NCBI GenBank assembly: GCA_026874595.1
Contig: CM049322.1
Span: 52,603,386 to 52,667,385, forward strand
Source: Sipunculus nudus
Taxonomy: Eukaryota; Annelida; Sipuncula; Golfingiida; Sipunculidae
Direction of reading: 5' to 3'
Length of the DNA stretch: 64,000 nt
The notes under the pieces were generated by a model. That model was given only the letters and a program-made list of their open reading frames with translations, did not search any database and was not told the origin of the DNA. Positions 24,001-52,700 of the stretch are shown piece after piece; the first letter of the stretch is position 1; the number at the start of each line of letters is the position of its first letter. The translations under genes were made by a program, and so were the position numbers.

Positions 24001-25614
24001 TCAGTGCTATGAACCAGATGATGGCATGTACGGCGGTTAAATTTGCAATTTTTCTTGAACTAGCAAGCATGGAAATCACGGCAAATCTACAATGATTACA
24101 GCCAGATAATAAGGGCTTAATTATTAAACAATAAATGATTATGCTTGAATAACACCCATCTCCCGTGAGATGTATTGAATATATTCAATATATTCAATAC
24201 GGATAGTTCATTCGTATCATCTCTCTCCGCTTGCTGCCAGGGTTTGATTAAAGTTTTAATTCTTTTACTAAACATCATTTAAACCAGCAGTGAAATGTAG
24301 CCTTAATTTCATGCAACTGTCGGTATCATGGTACAGGAGCCTCATTGATTAAAAAGCATGTCAACAGAAACAAAATCTAAGAGAATAATAAAATGACTTA
24401 AAATAGACAAGAAATAAACTTCATACAGATTTTGTAATTTAATTTGTGAGGTTTGTATTATTCCTGGCAATCTCAGTATGCTTCCTGAACGTGATAGGAA
24501 ATGCAAAGACGGAAGGATATCTAGATTGGTTATCTTAGTGATAACAAAACATGTAAAATGTTTCAAGTTAATATTTTTAAACGTGCTGTGATTATATTCT
24601 ATTACCAAGCATTTGCCCTCTAATTACTAGGATCCCAAACTCGGTACACGACTGAATCAGCTGCGGTTCCACTCTCGCGGCCCGGACACGGAAACGAGTA
24701 TCGATGTTCCGTGCACTTCTGTACCCGGTGTATTCCATGGACATGATGGGACACAATAGAACTAAAATATGATATTAAATCATTTTAAGACTGGAGTGTT
24801 TCCACATCCGTAGGGTACAAGTGGAAATATCTTGTATTTGCCAGCATGTATGCGTGTCCGGGCAGGTAGAACGACACCTTTATACTTATGCTGCGAACAA
24901 TACTAACCATCATCCGTGTCTTCTGATTTGTTGCATCTGGAGAAAAACAAAACTGATCAATGGTTGACCGGACGGGCTTAGACATGGTTTCAGCCTTAAG
25001 AGTACTATCTAAATGACCCAAAGCAGCCTATACACACATTTCCTGGTGACGAGCCAGCCCTTGGGAAATGTTCAGCCCTGTCGTTACTTTGTAATAATTT
25101 AAAGCATATTACTACGCGCCTGCCGATGTCTGAAATCCTATGAGCGATACAATGAAACGGCTTTCAGTGAGTGACCTTTAAGCCCTTGCGTAATTTCTAT
25201 TAATTTATACGTTTTCCAGACAAGAAAGTATGCATAAAAAGTAAGAAACGGTATCCAAATAAAAAGAACACTAAATTAAAAAAAAGAACGTTTATTGTGG
25301 TTAATGGTAAGTGGATGCGCATGAATGTAAGGTGAGTTGGAGCCCTGTTGTTTACCCCTCCACAGGTGTTTGCTCTCGACTGAGTTTCTAATAACACAAC
25401 TACAAACCTGCTGGGGAAATGGGGGACAATCGAAAAAAGGGGAACATCCATGGGAAAAAGGAAGCAATTAAAGCAATCATAGGAATAATACAACAATACA
25501 CTGAAGCATTACATGTCTCTCTGACATATGGATGGTAGCAGATGGTAACTTGATTTAATATTATTATTTATTTTGGGGGGGGGGGGGGGGCTTCTCCTCT
25601 GGATCCGTCACTTG
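21006..25614 (-). mobile_element. Decayed hAT/ZMYM-type DNA transposon (limits tentative)
   Basis: One end has CAGAGGCGGATCCAGG at 21006 followed by a G run (about 21031-21040). The other end has CTCTGGATCCGTCACTTG at 25597-25614 preceded by a longer G run (about 25575-25590). Read inward, the two share CGGATCCAG next to a homopolymer, as expected of imperfect terminal inverted repeats. Between them on the minus strand lies a broken hAT transposase (21272-23650). No matching 8-bp target duplication is visible in the immediate flanks. The outer limits, about 4.6 kb apart, are therefore a hypothesis, and the 23.7-25.6 kb part could contain unrelated sequence. Confidence 0.5.
21272..23650 (-). 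pseudogene. hAT-family transposase (TTF finger, DUF4371, dimerisation), frameshifted
   Basis: Family order is clear across several frames. At 23650-23096 is a TTF-type zinc-finger region with YCLPCVLF. At 23159-22908 is a segment with FLGVQGLLFRGHRDD and GNFQSLLNF. At 22903-22493 is DUF4371 with KTIQNELIQLIGD and FSISADELQDISNQEK. At 22524-22225 comes HFWCANHQLNLVI and KTRWVER, then a further piece at 22258-22055. At 22021-21440 is a late helical part with SYPEEYFKLNV. At about 21435-21272, in another frame, is the C-terminal RSTIGENMLTGLALMLSHR region. At least five frame changes separate these, so the enzyme is dead. The 5' part may start at an acceptor near 23665 (CTTTTCATGTAG). This family also gave rise to ZMYM-like cellular genes, but the decay here argues for a mobile-element remnant. 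Confidence 0.85.
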
Positions 25615-27520
25615 ATATAATCACTGCTTTTAACCCTTACATGGAGGAAAATCCAAGGCGGAGACATTTTGAAATATTAAGCACATTAGTTATCACTGAG
25701 TAATATTTAGTTATTTAAAAAAAAAATTATTATATGAAATAAATAGGTTAGTATTCATTAAAATGACGTAGAAGAAGCAGAAGTTTTGTATAAAGACATC
25801 ACACCTTATCGAAATATTGTGGGATTTAAATCATGACTTTTAATCAGTTGCCCAGTTCATTCTCCTGAGAGGTCCATCTGATACAATATAGGTCCATCTT
25901 GAGTAGTTCAAGTTTATCCTGATTGATTGCACTGCAACAAGGGCCCAATAACCCATCAACCAGTGAGCAGAAGCCCCTAACAGGTTACACTTGAGGCAAT
26001 TATGCATATAGCACATTACTTGGCATGTCTTGAGTATTGATTCAGCATTATTATTCTATTTTTTGGCTTTAATATTAGTTTCATACAGTCATGAAACCAC
26101 TTATAGAATTGAGTAGAAGCAAAAGACAACGATGACCAACATATTAATGCACAATGTCATCTTGCTCCAAAAAATTGCTCGATTAATGTCAAATACCCAT
26201 ATTTGTTAAAATAACCTGCTTAAATGGTACGTTTTCTTTTCTTTTTTTTAAATGTACTTTAGAGATGTATTAATTTCATAAATAGCACAGCAAATTATCC
26301 AAACCAAGCATAATTGTAAGAGCCGAAGAACCAGTTCTATATTTCGACATGAATCGTTGGTCGTATTGGTGAACAAATAACCTGTTCCAAGATATTCACC
26401 AGTCCAAAGCGAACACTGTATTATTCATTAAAAGAGTAAATATACTCAGCTCTGTTCGTAAATTGATATTACAGCTCTGTCTAAAGACCCTATCCAGGGA
26501 GTGTTGTCCTTGGGGTAGATTCTCATATATTAAAAAAATAAAGTAATGTACAGCAAGGTATTTGTTGGTTTCCATGGCTCTCTTTGGGACTGAGTTTTCT
26601 GGGATTTGTAGTCGCCGCGCGTCTTTCCATTCACTTCCGTTTTTAATGCTTATATAGCCTATATCTCTCTCTTCCCTCATTGTAATGTGCCTCACTTTCA
26701 CTGACACAAAATATGATCAGTATATGGCGCTAAGGTTAAACAATGCTTTATTTATAAAAAAAAGTATGTGTAAACTATTAGTACTTTTGTCTGAGGATAA
26801 CCATGCAGGAATGATTTATCCGTAGCCAAATTGCCTCCATGTTTACTAATTGTCAAATGGGATCTGATTCATTGATATCACCATTAAAATAATTAAGTTA
26901 GTGACAGGCTCGTTCAACCCAGATGGGCTAATAGAAAAGACACTGTGCACAACTCTGATGAAGCCATTTAACCAAAATAACAAATCTGAATACCCTTACA
27001 TTAAGCGTTTCTGTGACAACCCGAGCCTCCATCTTAATGTATATTTACCTACATATATATATAAATATATATACCCCAAACAAGAAGACGGCCGTCATTA
27101 TGTATTACTACTACGCTATATAACCAAAACAATGGGTAAAAGACCAGGATCTATGAACATCAGCAAACATGCCGATTGATATTGCAGATGCGATACTGTA
27201 CAAATGACACAAATACATATATTTAGCACGTTGCACTAAAAAGTCCCTAAATTAAATACTCTACACAAATGAGCTCATATGTGGCTCAAATTGTACGAGA
27301 TGAATAAAGCCAGTGTTTAACAGAACAACTCTTGCGTTTGTCATTTCAAAATTAGATTTGCTAACTTCACAGAGAACACAAGTCTTCATCGAACATGGGG
27401 GGAAAGTAATAAAAATCCATACTTCTGCAAAGTTACTACTAACCACAGCCTGTCTTTTTATCTTTTTTTAAATAAAAAATTAGCAGTTGACTTTCCTGAA
27501 ATTAATGTTTAAGAAAGATA
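25615..27520. other. 3' flank of the NLR gene; no gene seen
   Basis: AT-rich DNA. The frame at 26396-26707 (-) has no family signature or start context. No clear AATAAA was seen close behind the NLR stop codon; a candidate on the minus strand lies near 26746, which would give a 3' UTR of about 0.8 kb. Confidence 0.35.
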
Positions 27521-43166
<15,646 letters not shown>

Positions 43167-43184
43167 GTTTACCTGATCATGGAT

Positions 43185-46120
43185 CTACAAGATATAAAAG
43201 GTATAAACATAATTTTACATTATGAATATATTATGTTAATTGATTTATAAGATTACAAATAACTTATAGTACCATACAACCACACATTGTATGGTTATAT
43301 TTTATTGTACTATAGCCTGTCATATTTTATAATGTTTATCAGTATTTAATTTTATAATACAATATTATATAATACAGTATTATATTATATAAACTATTAT
43401 ATTAAATTATATCCTTTGTTGCTAACGAAGTGTACAGTTTATTCAGATATTCAGTAGTAATAATGTTAACCTTATATCGATTTTGTTTCAATTTAGTTTA
43501 ATTGTACTGATTGTTTGGTTTGAAAATACACTGATACAAAAATCCATATAAAATGGCTTTAAAACAGGAGAGTTAACATTTAATATTTAATTTATGTTTA
43601 AGTTTAACTCCATATGGAAACAAAGCTGTAGCATTCTCCTGCAAGCAGTATATTTTGGAATGTTCATGCTGCCTGGTAATATTTATCATTAATACTGTTT
43701 ATTAAGCTGTAGGTCATCAAAGGCATTTGGGAGATTTAATTTTAAAATATATTTGAATTTAAAAATAAAAAAAGATATATTTATTATTTATAATTTGAGG
43801 AACAGTAGAAAAGGAAAGACATATTTGTAAAACATCTTTATGGCATAAAACAAACTTTTATTATGTGAATTGAAGTTTTTGGTGTATCAAAGCGCCATTA
43901 ATCCTGACCCTCATACACCACTGATATCTGCTAAGTCGCTGCAATGAAGATGGTAATTTTATTTCCTGTATTTCATTCATCTAGGCAGGGCCGGTCAGGT
44001 CCATACCTTCCATTAACACTCCATTGTAATTTTTCTTAACTATCCAAAAAGCATGTAGGCCATGTATCGTGGCAAGAGCCAACTTTGTCACAGGAATCAC
44101 CAAGTATGACTAATACTTTCTGTTTTTAGTACTGTGTAATCATGCCCTCCAGCTGCCTGTAAAATGCGTCCTTACTGTTTTTATTTGCTGAGAGTGTTTT
44201 GGTATCGACAAGCAATAGGTTCACAGAAGTATCAGTGGTCACGTTTGGAGAGGCGCTCTGTGCCAGTGCCACCAAGTTCAGCTATTCCCAGCAGGTTATT
44301 GCAAATAGTCAGTCTTCTCTAGTTTTCAAGTTGTGTTCCATGGATCACTGATGGTTTGGAAATCATTTGATACTGCAATCGTCGTGATGCAAAAGTTCCA
44401 GCATCCCGGCTTGAGAGCAGATTGTTAGGGTTGTTTTGTTGAATGTTGATTTAATCAACATCCACAACTTCTAGGGAGAAAACCTATGTCCCAGGCACCC
44501 AGTTAAACCGCTGGTCAGTGACGGGACAACAGCTTGTCCTCTCAAGGTTGCATGCCAGGGTATTGGTTAGGAAAAATATGCCGTCCAGAGGCCAGAATAT
44601 TGTTTGTGCGGGTATAGTCAAAGGGAGAGACAGGACGAGTACAAACGAGTACACTGGTTACTTGGTTGCCTACATGAGTTGCCAGAGAAGAAGTGTTGAA
44701 CATTTGACCTCCTCCGAACCCCCTTGTAGTGCTGCCTGAATCCTCGAGACGCTCAGTATCCGTATATGGCCACTGATAGGTTAGGGAGGTTATTTTAAGG
44801 CAGGCTAGATTTACAATTCGGATCTGCTAGCCCGCGGTATAAGCTAAGACGGAGGGCAACAGGCACACTACACTAAACTAACAAAGTAGATGCATTAGAT
44901 CAGCCATTAAACACACATTTATAGAAATAAATCTAAATAATAAGATGATATGCATAATATATAATGTATAAATCTATCCACTTCACAGCTACCTTTTTCG
45001 ATTTGTCTGAAGGGAATATACACATACACCCCCCCCCCACACACACAAACACAATATTATACTTATCAAGATAATTTGGTCCACTTTTGTCCTCAATGTT
45101 CACACAAACCGCGTTGTGTATGTCACTGTTTTATACCTCATTTTGAGGGAAATTGTTCACACAGTAACTGTGAGTGATATTTGAGTGGTTTTAAAATTGC
45201 GAGAAGGTTATCACCGAAAACAACCGAACTGCCTTCGCCAAAGATCCGAGTGCCTCAGTGCACGCTTGGAAATCTAAACGACACAAGAAGGCGTGTGACA
45301 CAATTGCAAGATTAAGGTCTGCTATGCATATGAATAAACCCTGCTGTCAGTGACGGTTTTAAGCATGTTTGGCTTGACATTTGACCCCAGTTATTGAGCC
45401 ACTTGCATGGTCAGTAAATGTGGAAAACATGTGACTTATGATTTAGGAAAAGGAGCGACCCAATCCAGGAGGATTCATGACGAAACCTTATAAACGGTCC
45501 CAAGGCCTTGTAAAAAGTGGAGGAGGGCCAGGCAAAAAAAATGGTCTTAAACCATTAAAAAAATGTTGCGAAGGGTGTAAAGGGGGGTGGGGCAGGCTCC
45601 TTTGAGCCAAAATTTATGATCTCATTTAACACCCCCCCCCCCCCCAGCCCGATAAAAGCCCGGTTACCGGGTTTATCAGCCAGTAAAAATGTCATTAGAT
45701 AAAGGCTGGTTTACTACTAGTACTATCAACATATCAAGGGAAGCACAATCTAGCGCAGTAGCACAAATCATTAAATCATGCAAATCAATGAACAAGACAT
45801 GCTAGTAAACTGCCGACATGTGACAAAGCAAACATTGCTGATAAAGGCGCTAATATATCTTTTCTACAAATACATGACCCACATGCAAGCAGGGCGAGTC
45901 CAGGCATGACAAGCATTAACAGTAGTCGTTTGACGAAAGTTCAACTACTCCTTAGATATTCGAAGAGTGGCAACACAAGCCATAAACACACAACATTAAT
46001 AGCAACACAGTAACCTTACAACGAGAGGCCCATTTGCCGTAACGCTCTTTTTGCATGTATTCATTATTGATGTTATGAACAATTGGTAAATTATACCAAA
46101 GAGCTTAAAAACATACTTTT
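43185..46120. other. Putative first intron; no gene recognised
   Basis: AT-rich at 43.2-44.0 kb. C-runs occur near 45030 and 45630. The short frame at 44518-44739 has no family signature. If the 49.0 kb exon is real this is intronic. Confidence 0.35.
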
Positions 46121-46129
46121 GCCCAGGTT

Positions 46130-47060
46130 ACAGCGATCTTATTCAGGGTTTCCAAACGGTTTTTACAAGGAACTGGCTATATGCTAATTTAGACATTACT
46201 ACGTCCAACTGCTACGATTTGTGTCCATGTAACTGACTGGGTTCCCAAATCATGCCTTTTCATATAGCTCACAGAATAATGCCCTGTCTTACTCCATGGA
46301 TGAACACCGCTTGCCGATTATAGGCCACCGTGTTCTAGTTGCAGGTTTCACAGAATATTAGCCAAGAACCTCTCTGGATGTTTATTCGAAAATTCTAGGT
46401 CCAACATTTAAGTGCTGTGTCCTGTCTGATTGTCTGGGTACTCGATATTTATTTTAAGCCCGCTGCTAACAGACTACATGTCACGGTGACCTAATTTCAT
46501 ATGTGCAAGAACATTTGCCAAAAAAACATATGTTTAATATGGGAAAACATTCTAGACCTAACGGATAAAATCTCTGCCATATCTGAGTGTCCTGGTGATC
46601 AAAAGCACGCTCTTGGCCACGTAACTGACAGGATATAAGTCACTATGTCCTAATTTAAGCTTTCCGAGGAGATTTCCACATGACCTCTATGGATATTATG
46701 TCAGAATACTCAGACTCTCTAGGTGCTCAATTTAATGGATTTTGCCGGTAATTCGCACAATTTGTCTCACCTAGTTTCAGGATTCCAAGGAGATTTGCCC
46801 AAAACCTTCATGGATGTTGTATAAGAAAATTATAGGTTATATGGGTACAATTTGTACCCGTCTTAAATCCATAGTACGCAAATCATGAAAAGCTTACAGA
46901 ATATAGAATACAATGACCTTATATCATGTCTGTCCAGCATATCCCTGAATATCACGTTACAAATTTCTATGTTTTATGAACACATGTTTTGCCACATCTG
47001 ATTTGCTGGGTGCTCAAAATCACTTTTGGTTGGAAGCTCGCAGAGCATAGGTCATTAGAA
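46130..47060. repeat. Highly degenerate tandem repeat, unit ~110-170 bp
   Basis: A block like GAGATTTGCCCAAAACCTTCATGGATGTT followed by GAAAATTCTAGGTCCAAC recurs in altered form near 46160, 46355, 46512, 46678 and 46790, each with a GGGT(G/A)CTC-like block nearby. Spacing is about 195, 157, 166 and 112, so indels are many. No protein frame. Confidence 0.5.
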
Positions 47061-48957
47061 CTAGGTCTAACTGATACGATTTGGGCCCTGTTAACGGCTT
47101 GTCGGCCGACCGGATGACTTGCAAAGGATGATTGCTAGAACTCCTATGACTTACAGTCAGCTGAGCTAAAACTCCACCATTATGGCCAATCCGCTAACAA
47201 AGCCATTTGTTAGTCAGTTAGAGCATATGGCTGGATTACGTAAATGTCAATATAATTGCTCTTGGTGAACCTGAAGGCTGTCCAAATATCTGTGTTTGTC
47301 TTTCTTGAACAGAAACTGTATGGTGTGTGTTACAGAAGACTACCTTTTATTTATACAAACTCCTTTCTTTCACTGTGCAATAATAAGTATACTGATCCTT
47401 CAGCTGACTTTATATTGTTAGTCATGCAGGGCACGCCCTGGGTTAACCTCAAACCTAAAAGTAAATACCCAAATTCCAATTCTTAAGTTCATATAAAAAC
47501 CAATTATAAACGTCTGAATTTTTTTTATCTTCATCCACATTCATTCCTTCGTCAAAATATGCCAATATATACAATACAGCTTTACGTTCTGGTGTTAATG
47601 TGTACACAAATAGAACCTTTGGCCAAATAAGGTGACTCTCTGTAAGTTTAACTGGATGTGCAAAATATAAGGTCACTGGAATATCTGCCTTTAAAGTCGA
47701 AGTACAATGACATTGCAAACTGTATACCATAATTTGAAACCGTTTCGGCAGCATAAAAAGCCCCTCTGCAAACAAAGGTCTCTCATAGGAATGTTGTCAA
47801 TCACCGTGCTGTTGCATATCAAAAATATCTTCAACCTGATTCCAAACGTTCTATTTCTAAGCCTGGGAAGTTTTCAGAGGATATCTGTTCATAAATGGCA
47901 TTGTGTATTTTAAACATAAGATTTAGAAAGACAACTATGAAAAGTGACAAATTATAAATCGTAGCATTTATAACAAAATCTTGTAATTAAAATCAATATG
48001 ATTTGATTTTGATTGATGTATTCCAATGCTTTTCAGGAATTCCCTCTTAGAATTCCTACTGGTCCTGGAATTCACATAGTTTCATCTAGAACCACGGTTC
48101 TTCCTACGCTCCTATTATAATTATTGTTGGTGTTAGTAGTATCAGTATTATTATTATAAATGGAGAGCTGCAAAATGCGAATCAGATCCTATGGAGATAT
48201 TCAGCAATAAAAACATGAGCATATATCCTTTTAGAATATCAAAGAACATGCAGATCTGATATTTCTTCCCGAAATTAGTTGCCCTTAAGATCATGCCTTT
48301 TTCTTGACTATTTTCACCGCTCCTCTCGAACAAAGCAATCCGCGAAGTATTGTTTGCTAGGTCTCTGCCTTGTAGTGCCACTTCTTAAAGTAAACAGCTT
48401 TCCTAAGGATTGGACACTTTAAATATCTGCACTATCGAGTGTAGTGTAGGGATTTTCGCGTGGGTATAAAGCCAAGTATACGAACAATAAAGGCTAACGT
48501 TGTTAAATTTTAAATCATGTTGATTCATAATTGATACGTTTACCTTTGTTAATATCTAGAATTACAATTTAAATGTACTTTACCTGTATAATAGTTTTAT
48601 CATTAAATGTTAACACTTCAACAATTTTATTTTTATACGTTTATCCTCATTTACTCTGCAAATCAATCAAATTATATTAAACACGAGTGTCTCCCTTTAT
48701 GACACGTTACGTTGATTCGGTGACCTAAAGTGACATTGTACAATGTGTTCCGGTTTATGAGCGGCCTTTTCTCCTTGGATGAGGGGAATCAATGATAAGG
48801 GAAATAACGTTTCTAATTTTGGGAATGATTTTGCCTGGAGAGTATGAAATTAAAATAAAAAAGTAAATGAAGAAAACAACAAATTTGTGCACTTAAACTC
48901 TAACAATGATCAAACTGCTACAATTTGTTTAAGATTCCAGAAATTAAATATACATAC
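47061..48957. other. No gene recognised
   Basis: The minus frame at 47455-47775 (106 codons) is open but shows no motif, signal or membrane span I can name. The rest is AT-rich. Confidence 0.3.
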
Positions 48958-49010
48958 CTAGGTTGGTGGTGAAGTAGACGGCTTGAACAGGCACAAGCCG
49001 GGTCTCCATG
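48958..49010 (-). other. Candidate 5' UTR exon of the lectin receptor
   Basis: On the minus strand, immediately after a (GA)n tract, an ATG (49009) opens 17 codons ending at a consensus donor CTAG/GTATGT (48958). Spliced to the acceptor at 43184, the frame stops after three more codons, giving a short upstream ORF that ends before the receptor ATG. Composition is markedly less AT-rich than the surroundings. No promoter element is identified. Confidence 0.35.
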
Positions 49011-49012
49011 CT

Positions 49013-49014
<2 letters not shown>

Positions 49015-49064
<50 letters not shown>
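49015..49064. repeat. (GA)n microsatellite
   Basis: About 25 GA units directly upstream (minus sense) of the candidate first exon. GA tracts in 5' regions are often nucleosome-depleted in animals, so it may be part of the promoter, but nothing proves it. Confidence 0.9.
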
Positions 49065-49067
<3 letters not shown>

Positions 49068-49723
49068 GATTCCCCCAGCGGGAAGTAATTTTATTGTCTT
49101 GTGATTGGCAGAATCAGGCACAGACCTATCCTTAGTGATAGGGGTCATGGCCATGCCAGCCAACCAAGAATATGCCGGAGCGACTAGTTGCAAAAGAGAA
49201 GAAATTGCAATACAATCACACCTCTCATACGATCACATGTATATGTGTTCTGTTTAATACATAAAAAACACATTTTAAGTACATTGAATGAAATGCAGTG
49301 ATCTTGTTTACATGACTTATTGACGTCAGCTTCAACGTGTATTTGATTGGGCTCGTCCTAAATTTAATTAACATAACAATGATACGTGTGTCATAAGGTT
49401 ACAGGTTAGGACCTTGTGTTGTTTACATTTAGAGTTATCATGCTGCCCACGTCTTATGACAGACCTTTCTTCAGACGGTAATAGTAAAAGCTTTTGTGCA
49501 CACACACAAGCGGAAAATAAATACCGTGGTTAACAATGGCTTTCCGTTTCTTCATAAGAAAGATAGACAAAATGAAAGGGAATATATTTACCTTTCGCTA
49601 CTGGCTAAAACTATTAGGACACTTTGCTTCATAAATGTGGTGGGTATTTGGTGGTTATCCATATTATACTTCAAGGTAAAGGTTCACAAGGTTCACATTA
49701 TTTGCAATCATTTAAACACACGC

Positions 49724-49726
<3 letters not shown>

Positions 49727-49783
<57 letters not shown>
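49727..49783. repeat. (TA)n microsatellite
   Basis: About 28 TA units. Confidence 0.95.
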
Positions 49784-49785
<2 letters not shown>

Positions 49786-52700
49786 GATTGTGGAGAAATA
49801 CCATTATATTAATTTGGTTATTTTATTTATCTGATCATAAACTTAAAGACTTATTGTCGTGTCTTTATGTTTGCTTACTCCCGAATCATTTATTTCGATA
49901 AGCATGTTTGGCAGTCGCGTATTTCAGCTTTTTGCTTCGGGAATGTAAAAATTTCGGCAACCAGTTTTTTAAAATCTCCTTTCAAGGATTGTTTCAGAAT
50001 AACTTTTATTCTTATTCTTGTATGTTTTTTTTTAATCTTTTTGCTCCTCTCTCATCACTGACACGGTAAAGCATACATATGATAGTGTATATAAATGTTA
50101 TGTATATGACAGTGGATTTAAATTTCATATGCTAATGATCTGAAACGTTTGAACTTTAAGTTAAATGTTCTGAAACCGAAAACATGGAGTATGATTTCTA
50201 ATTCTAGAACTTAATAAGTTTTGATTTAATTAAAATCACTTATCATTTGTTTTCGAACGAAAATACACTCGAATTTTTTGGAAACTCGTGTCATGCAAGG
50301 TCTTGTTTTCTGCATTTGATAACTCTTGGGGATTTTGAAATGACAGTATTATAAGTCTCGGCCTATGTCGTGCCGTTTCCCTCGGACGAGAAGTCATAAC
50401 CGGAGTAATTACAACTCGATTAATTGCTATTCTAATGAGGAAAATGTTGCTAGTTTTAAGCGTCAGTTAATCCATATATTTCATGTCTGATTTTAAGTTT
50501 GGAATCCCTGTCTTACCTGTTTCAATTTTCGGCAATGGTTCGATCTCTTGTCTTCTAGCGTGTGTCTGTCTGCTCTCTACATGTCACAATTTTGCAGAAA
50601 TTGCTCTGAAACTTAAACAGTTGGTAGATAACAAGACATCTGTTGATTTTCGCAAAATCAGTCAAAAGTCAATGTAATAATCGGGAATGGACTTTACCTC
50701 GTCATTTCCGTCTCCGTGAGGCCTACCTGTGGACGATTCATGCAGATCATGAAATCATGGAATTCGAAAATACAGGAATTATAGTATATGTTTCAAGTCT
50801 TAAGTTTTTAATTGACAGAGTTGAAGGACCTTTGAAATCTCGCACAATTTGCAGTCAAGAGGAAGTCTATAAAATTTTAATTTAAGCATCTGATTAATAT
50901 TATTGTCTCATTTCTGTATGCTAGAGAGGTTTATCTTTCTCAATTTTGTGACTTTGGACATTTTTTAAGTGAGGCTAAATCTCGCAAATGTATCGTAAAG
51001 AAACGCTGTGAACAGACTTTTTGTTATGCTAGAAGCAAATTATGGGTCATGTTATGCATTTCATGCTTATTATGTTTATCATCTAATTACATCATGACTA
51101 ACATTTTCGCTCTTTTTTATCATTCAAATTCCACGAAGCGCCCGACCTGGTCGTCTAGTTTTTTTGTTGGTTGCCACTATCACAGAATTCTTCAAAAATG
51201 TTAGTCAGTCTGATATGTTTGTCTGTCTTTCTGTCCTTTATAGGCAACGCATTCGCAGGAAATGATTTAAAACATATAAAGTTGGTTTATTTCCAATAAT
51301 GCTAGGAGCATGTTGGTTTGGTCAGGATTGGTCGAGGTTAGGGTCAAGGTCACCGGAAAACCTCAAAACTTGCTAGATATTTCTCTAAAAAAATGTTAGC
51401 TACATAAACAGTAGCCAATTTTATTCCCAATCGTATGCTCTTTATCTGAGGTAGAATTGCCCAATTCTATAGGAACCATAAGTCAAAAGCTTCTTCTCTA
51501 TAACTTCCGATTATTTCCAGAAGCTTCTCCCACTTTCCGAAAACTTCCATTACCTTCCAAATTAGTGCAGAAATACCTATCTTATAGATAGATACTTATC
51601 CCGGAAGAATGTAAACTCTGTCTTGTTAATCTACAGGGAGCTCAAAAACGTCAGACACAAGGGTATGAAACCAAACAGAACATATAAAACCATCACATAT
51701 ATGCAAAGTCCTGTTCCAATGAAGTATTATCATAAAAATAAGAACCCATGCCCCTTATAAAAGCTTTTATTGTGATTACACGTACGCCATGCCTGAATGT
51801 AGCCCCTTTTAAATTGGACTAAGAATTATTATGGTATGGCCTAATAACATGAGTCATGATGAGTATAGGGACTTCAATATATAATATATTTATTGTTTAA
51901 ACGGTCCGTTTTTTTACCGATATTCCCTACAATTGTATAATACTAAAACTAAATATTGGGAACAGACACTTTATCGAACACAATTATAACAAAATTAATC
52001 GTAAATCCCTTAGGTATAACCTACGTACCAAGTTTTGGAGTTAACACACCTGTCTACTGCAAGAAGGATTTCTGTCAGATCGGCGGATAAAGGACATAGT
52101 AAAATCCAACGCAGACTGGGTATCGTGATCACACCTTTGCCCAGCTCACGTAAATTGTAGCTCAGTGTAGCTCGGTACCGAGTTGTTTACATGCCGAGCT
52201 AGGGAACAAAGTACTTGTTTAACAAAGCCTTTAAGGTGCAGAGTCGAATCAGCTACAACACGTAGGAGTGCAACGCATCTTTGTAAATAGTCTCTCTGCA
52301 CATAATTCACGCCTAACACACCTTAACGGGATATGTAGTGGCATATGGAGGACCGTAAATGCAAAGAAAAAGGCCTAATCCAGTTAGCAAGTGACCACCC
52401 CTTTACTTTATCTTTAAGTTTTTAGCCGTTTACGATTGTCATTTCCCTTATGCCCTTTAGGATATATTATTTTTTTCTGACTGAACACCTTATAATCAGT
52501 TTTTAAAGTCTGTATGCAGTCCAGCTCGTACTGATTACACTTAACGTGGACTGTGATGGCAAAATTGTTAGGGCGTTTAAAATCTGAACGCATGGTTGAG
52601 TGGAGAGATGAAACATCTTGAGTACTTAACACATGGGTGCACCCTCTCCAACCAAGAATGAATGTATACTGGTCATGAGCGGTAAGCAAATAATAAGAAT

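Noticed and set aside
47455..47775. A 106-codon minus-strand frame
   Set aside because: Open but without motif, signal peptide or supported exon borders; left as unassigned.
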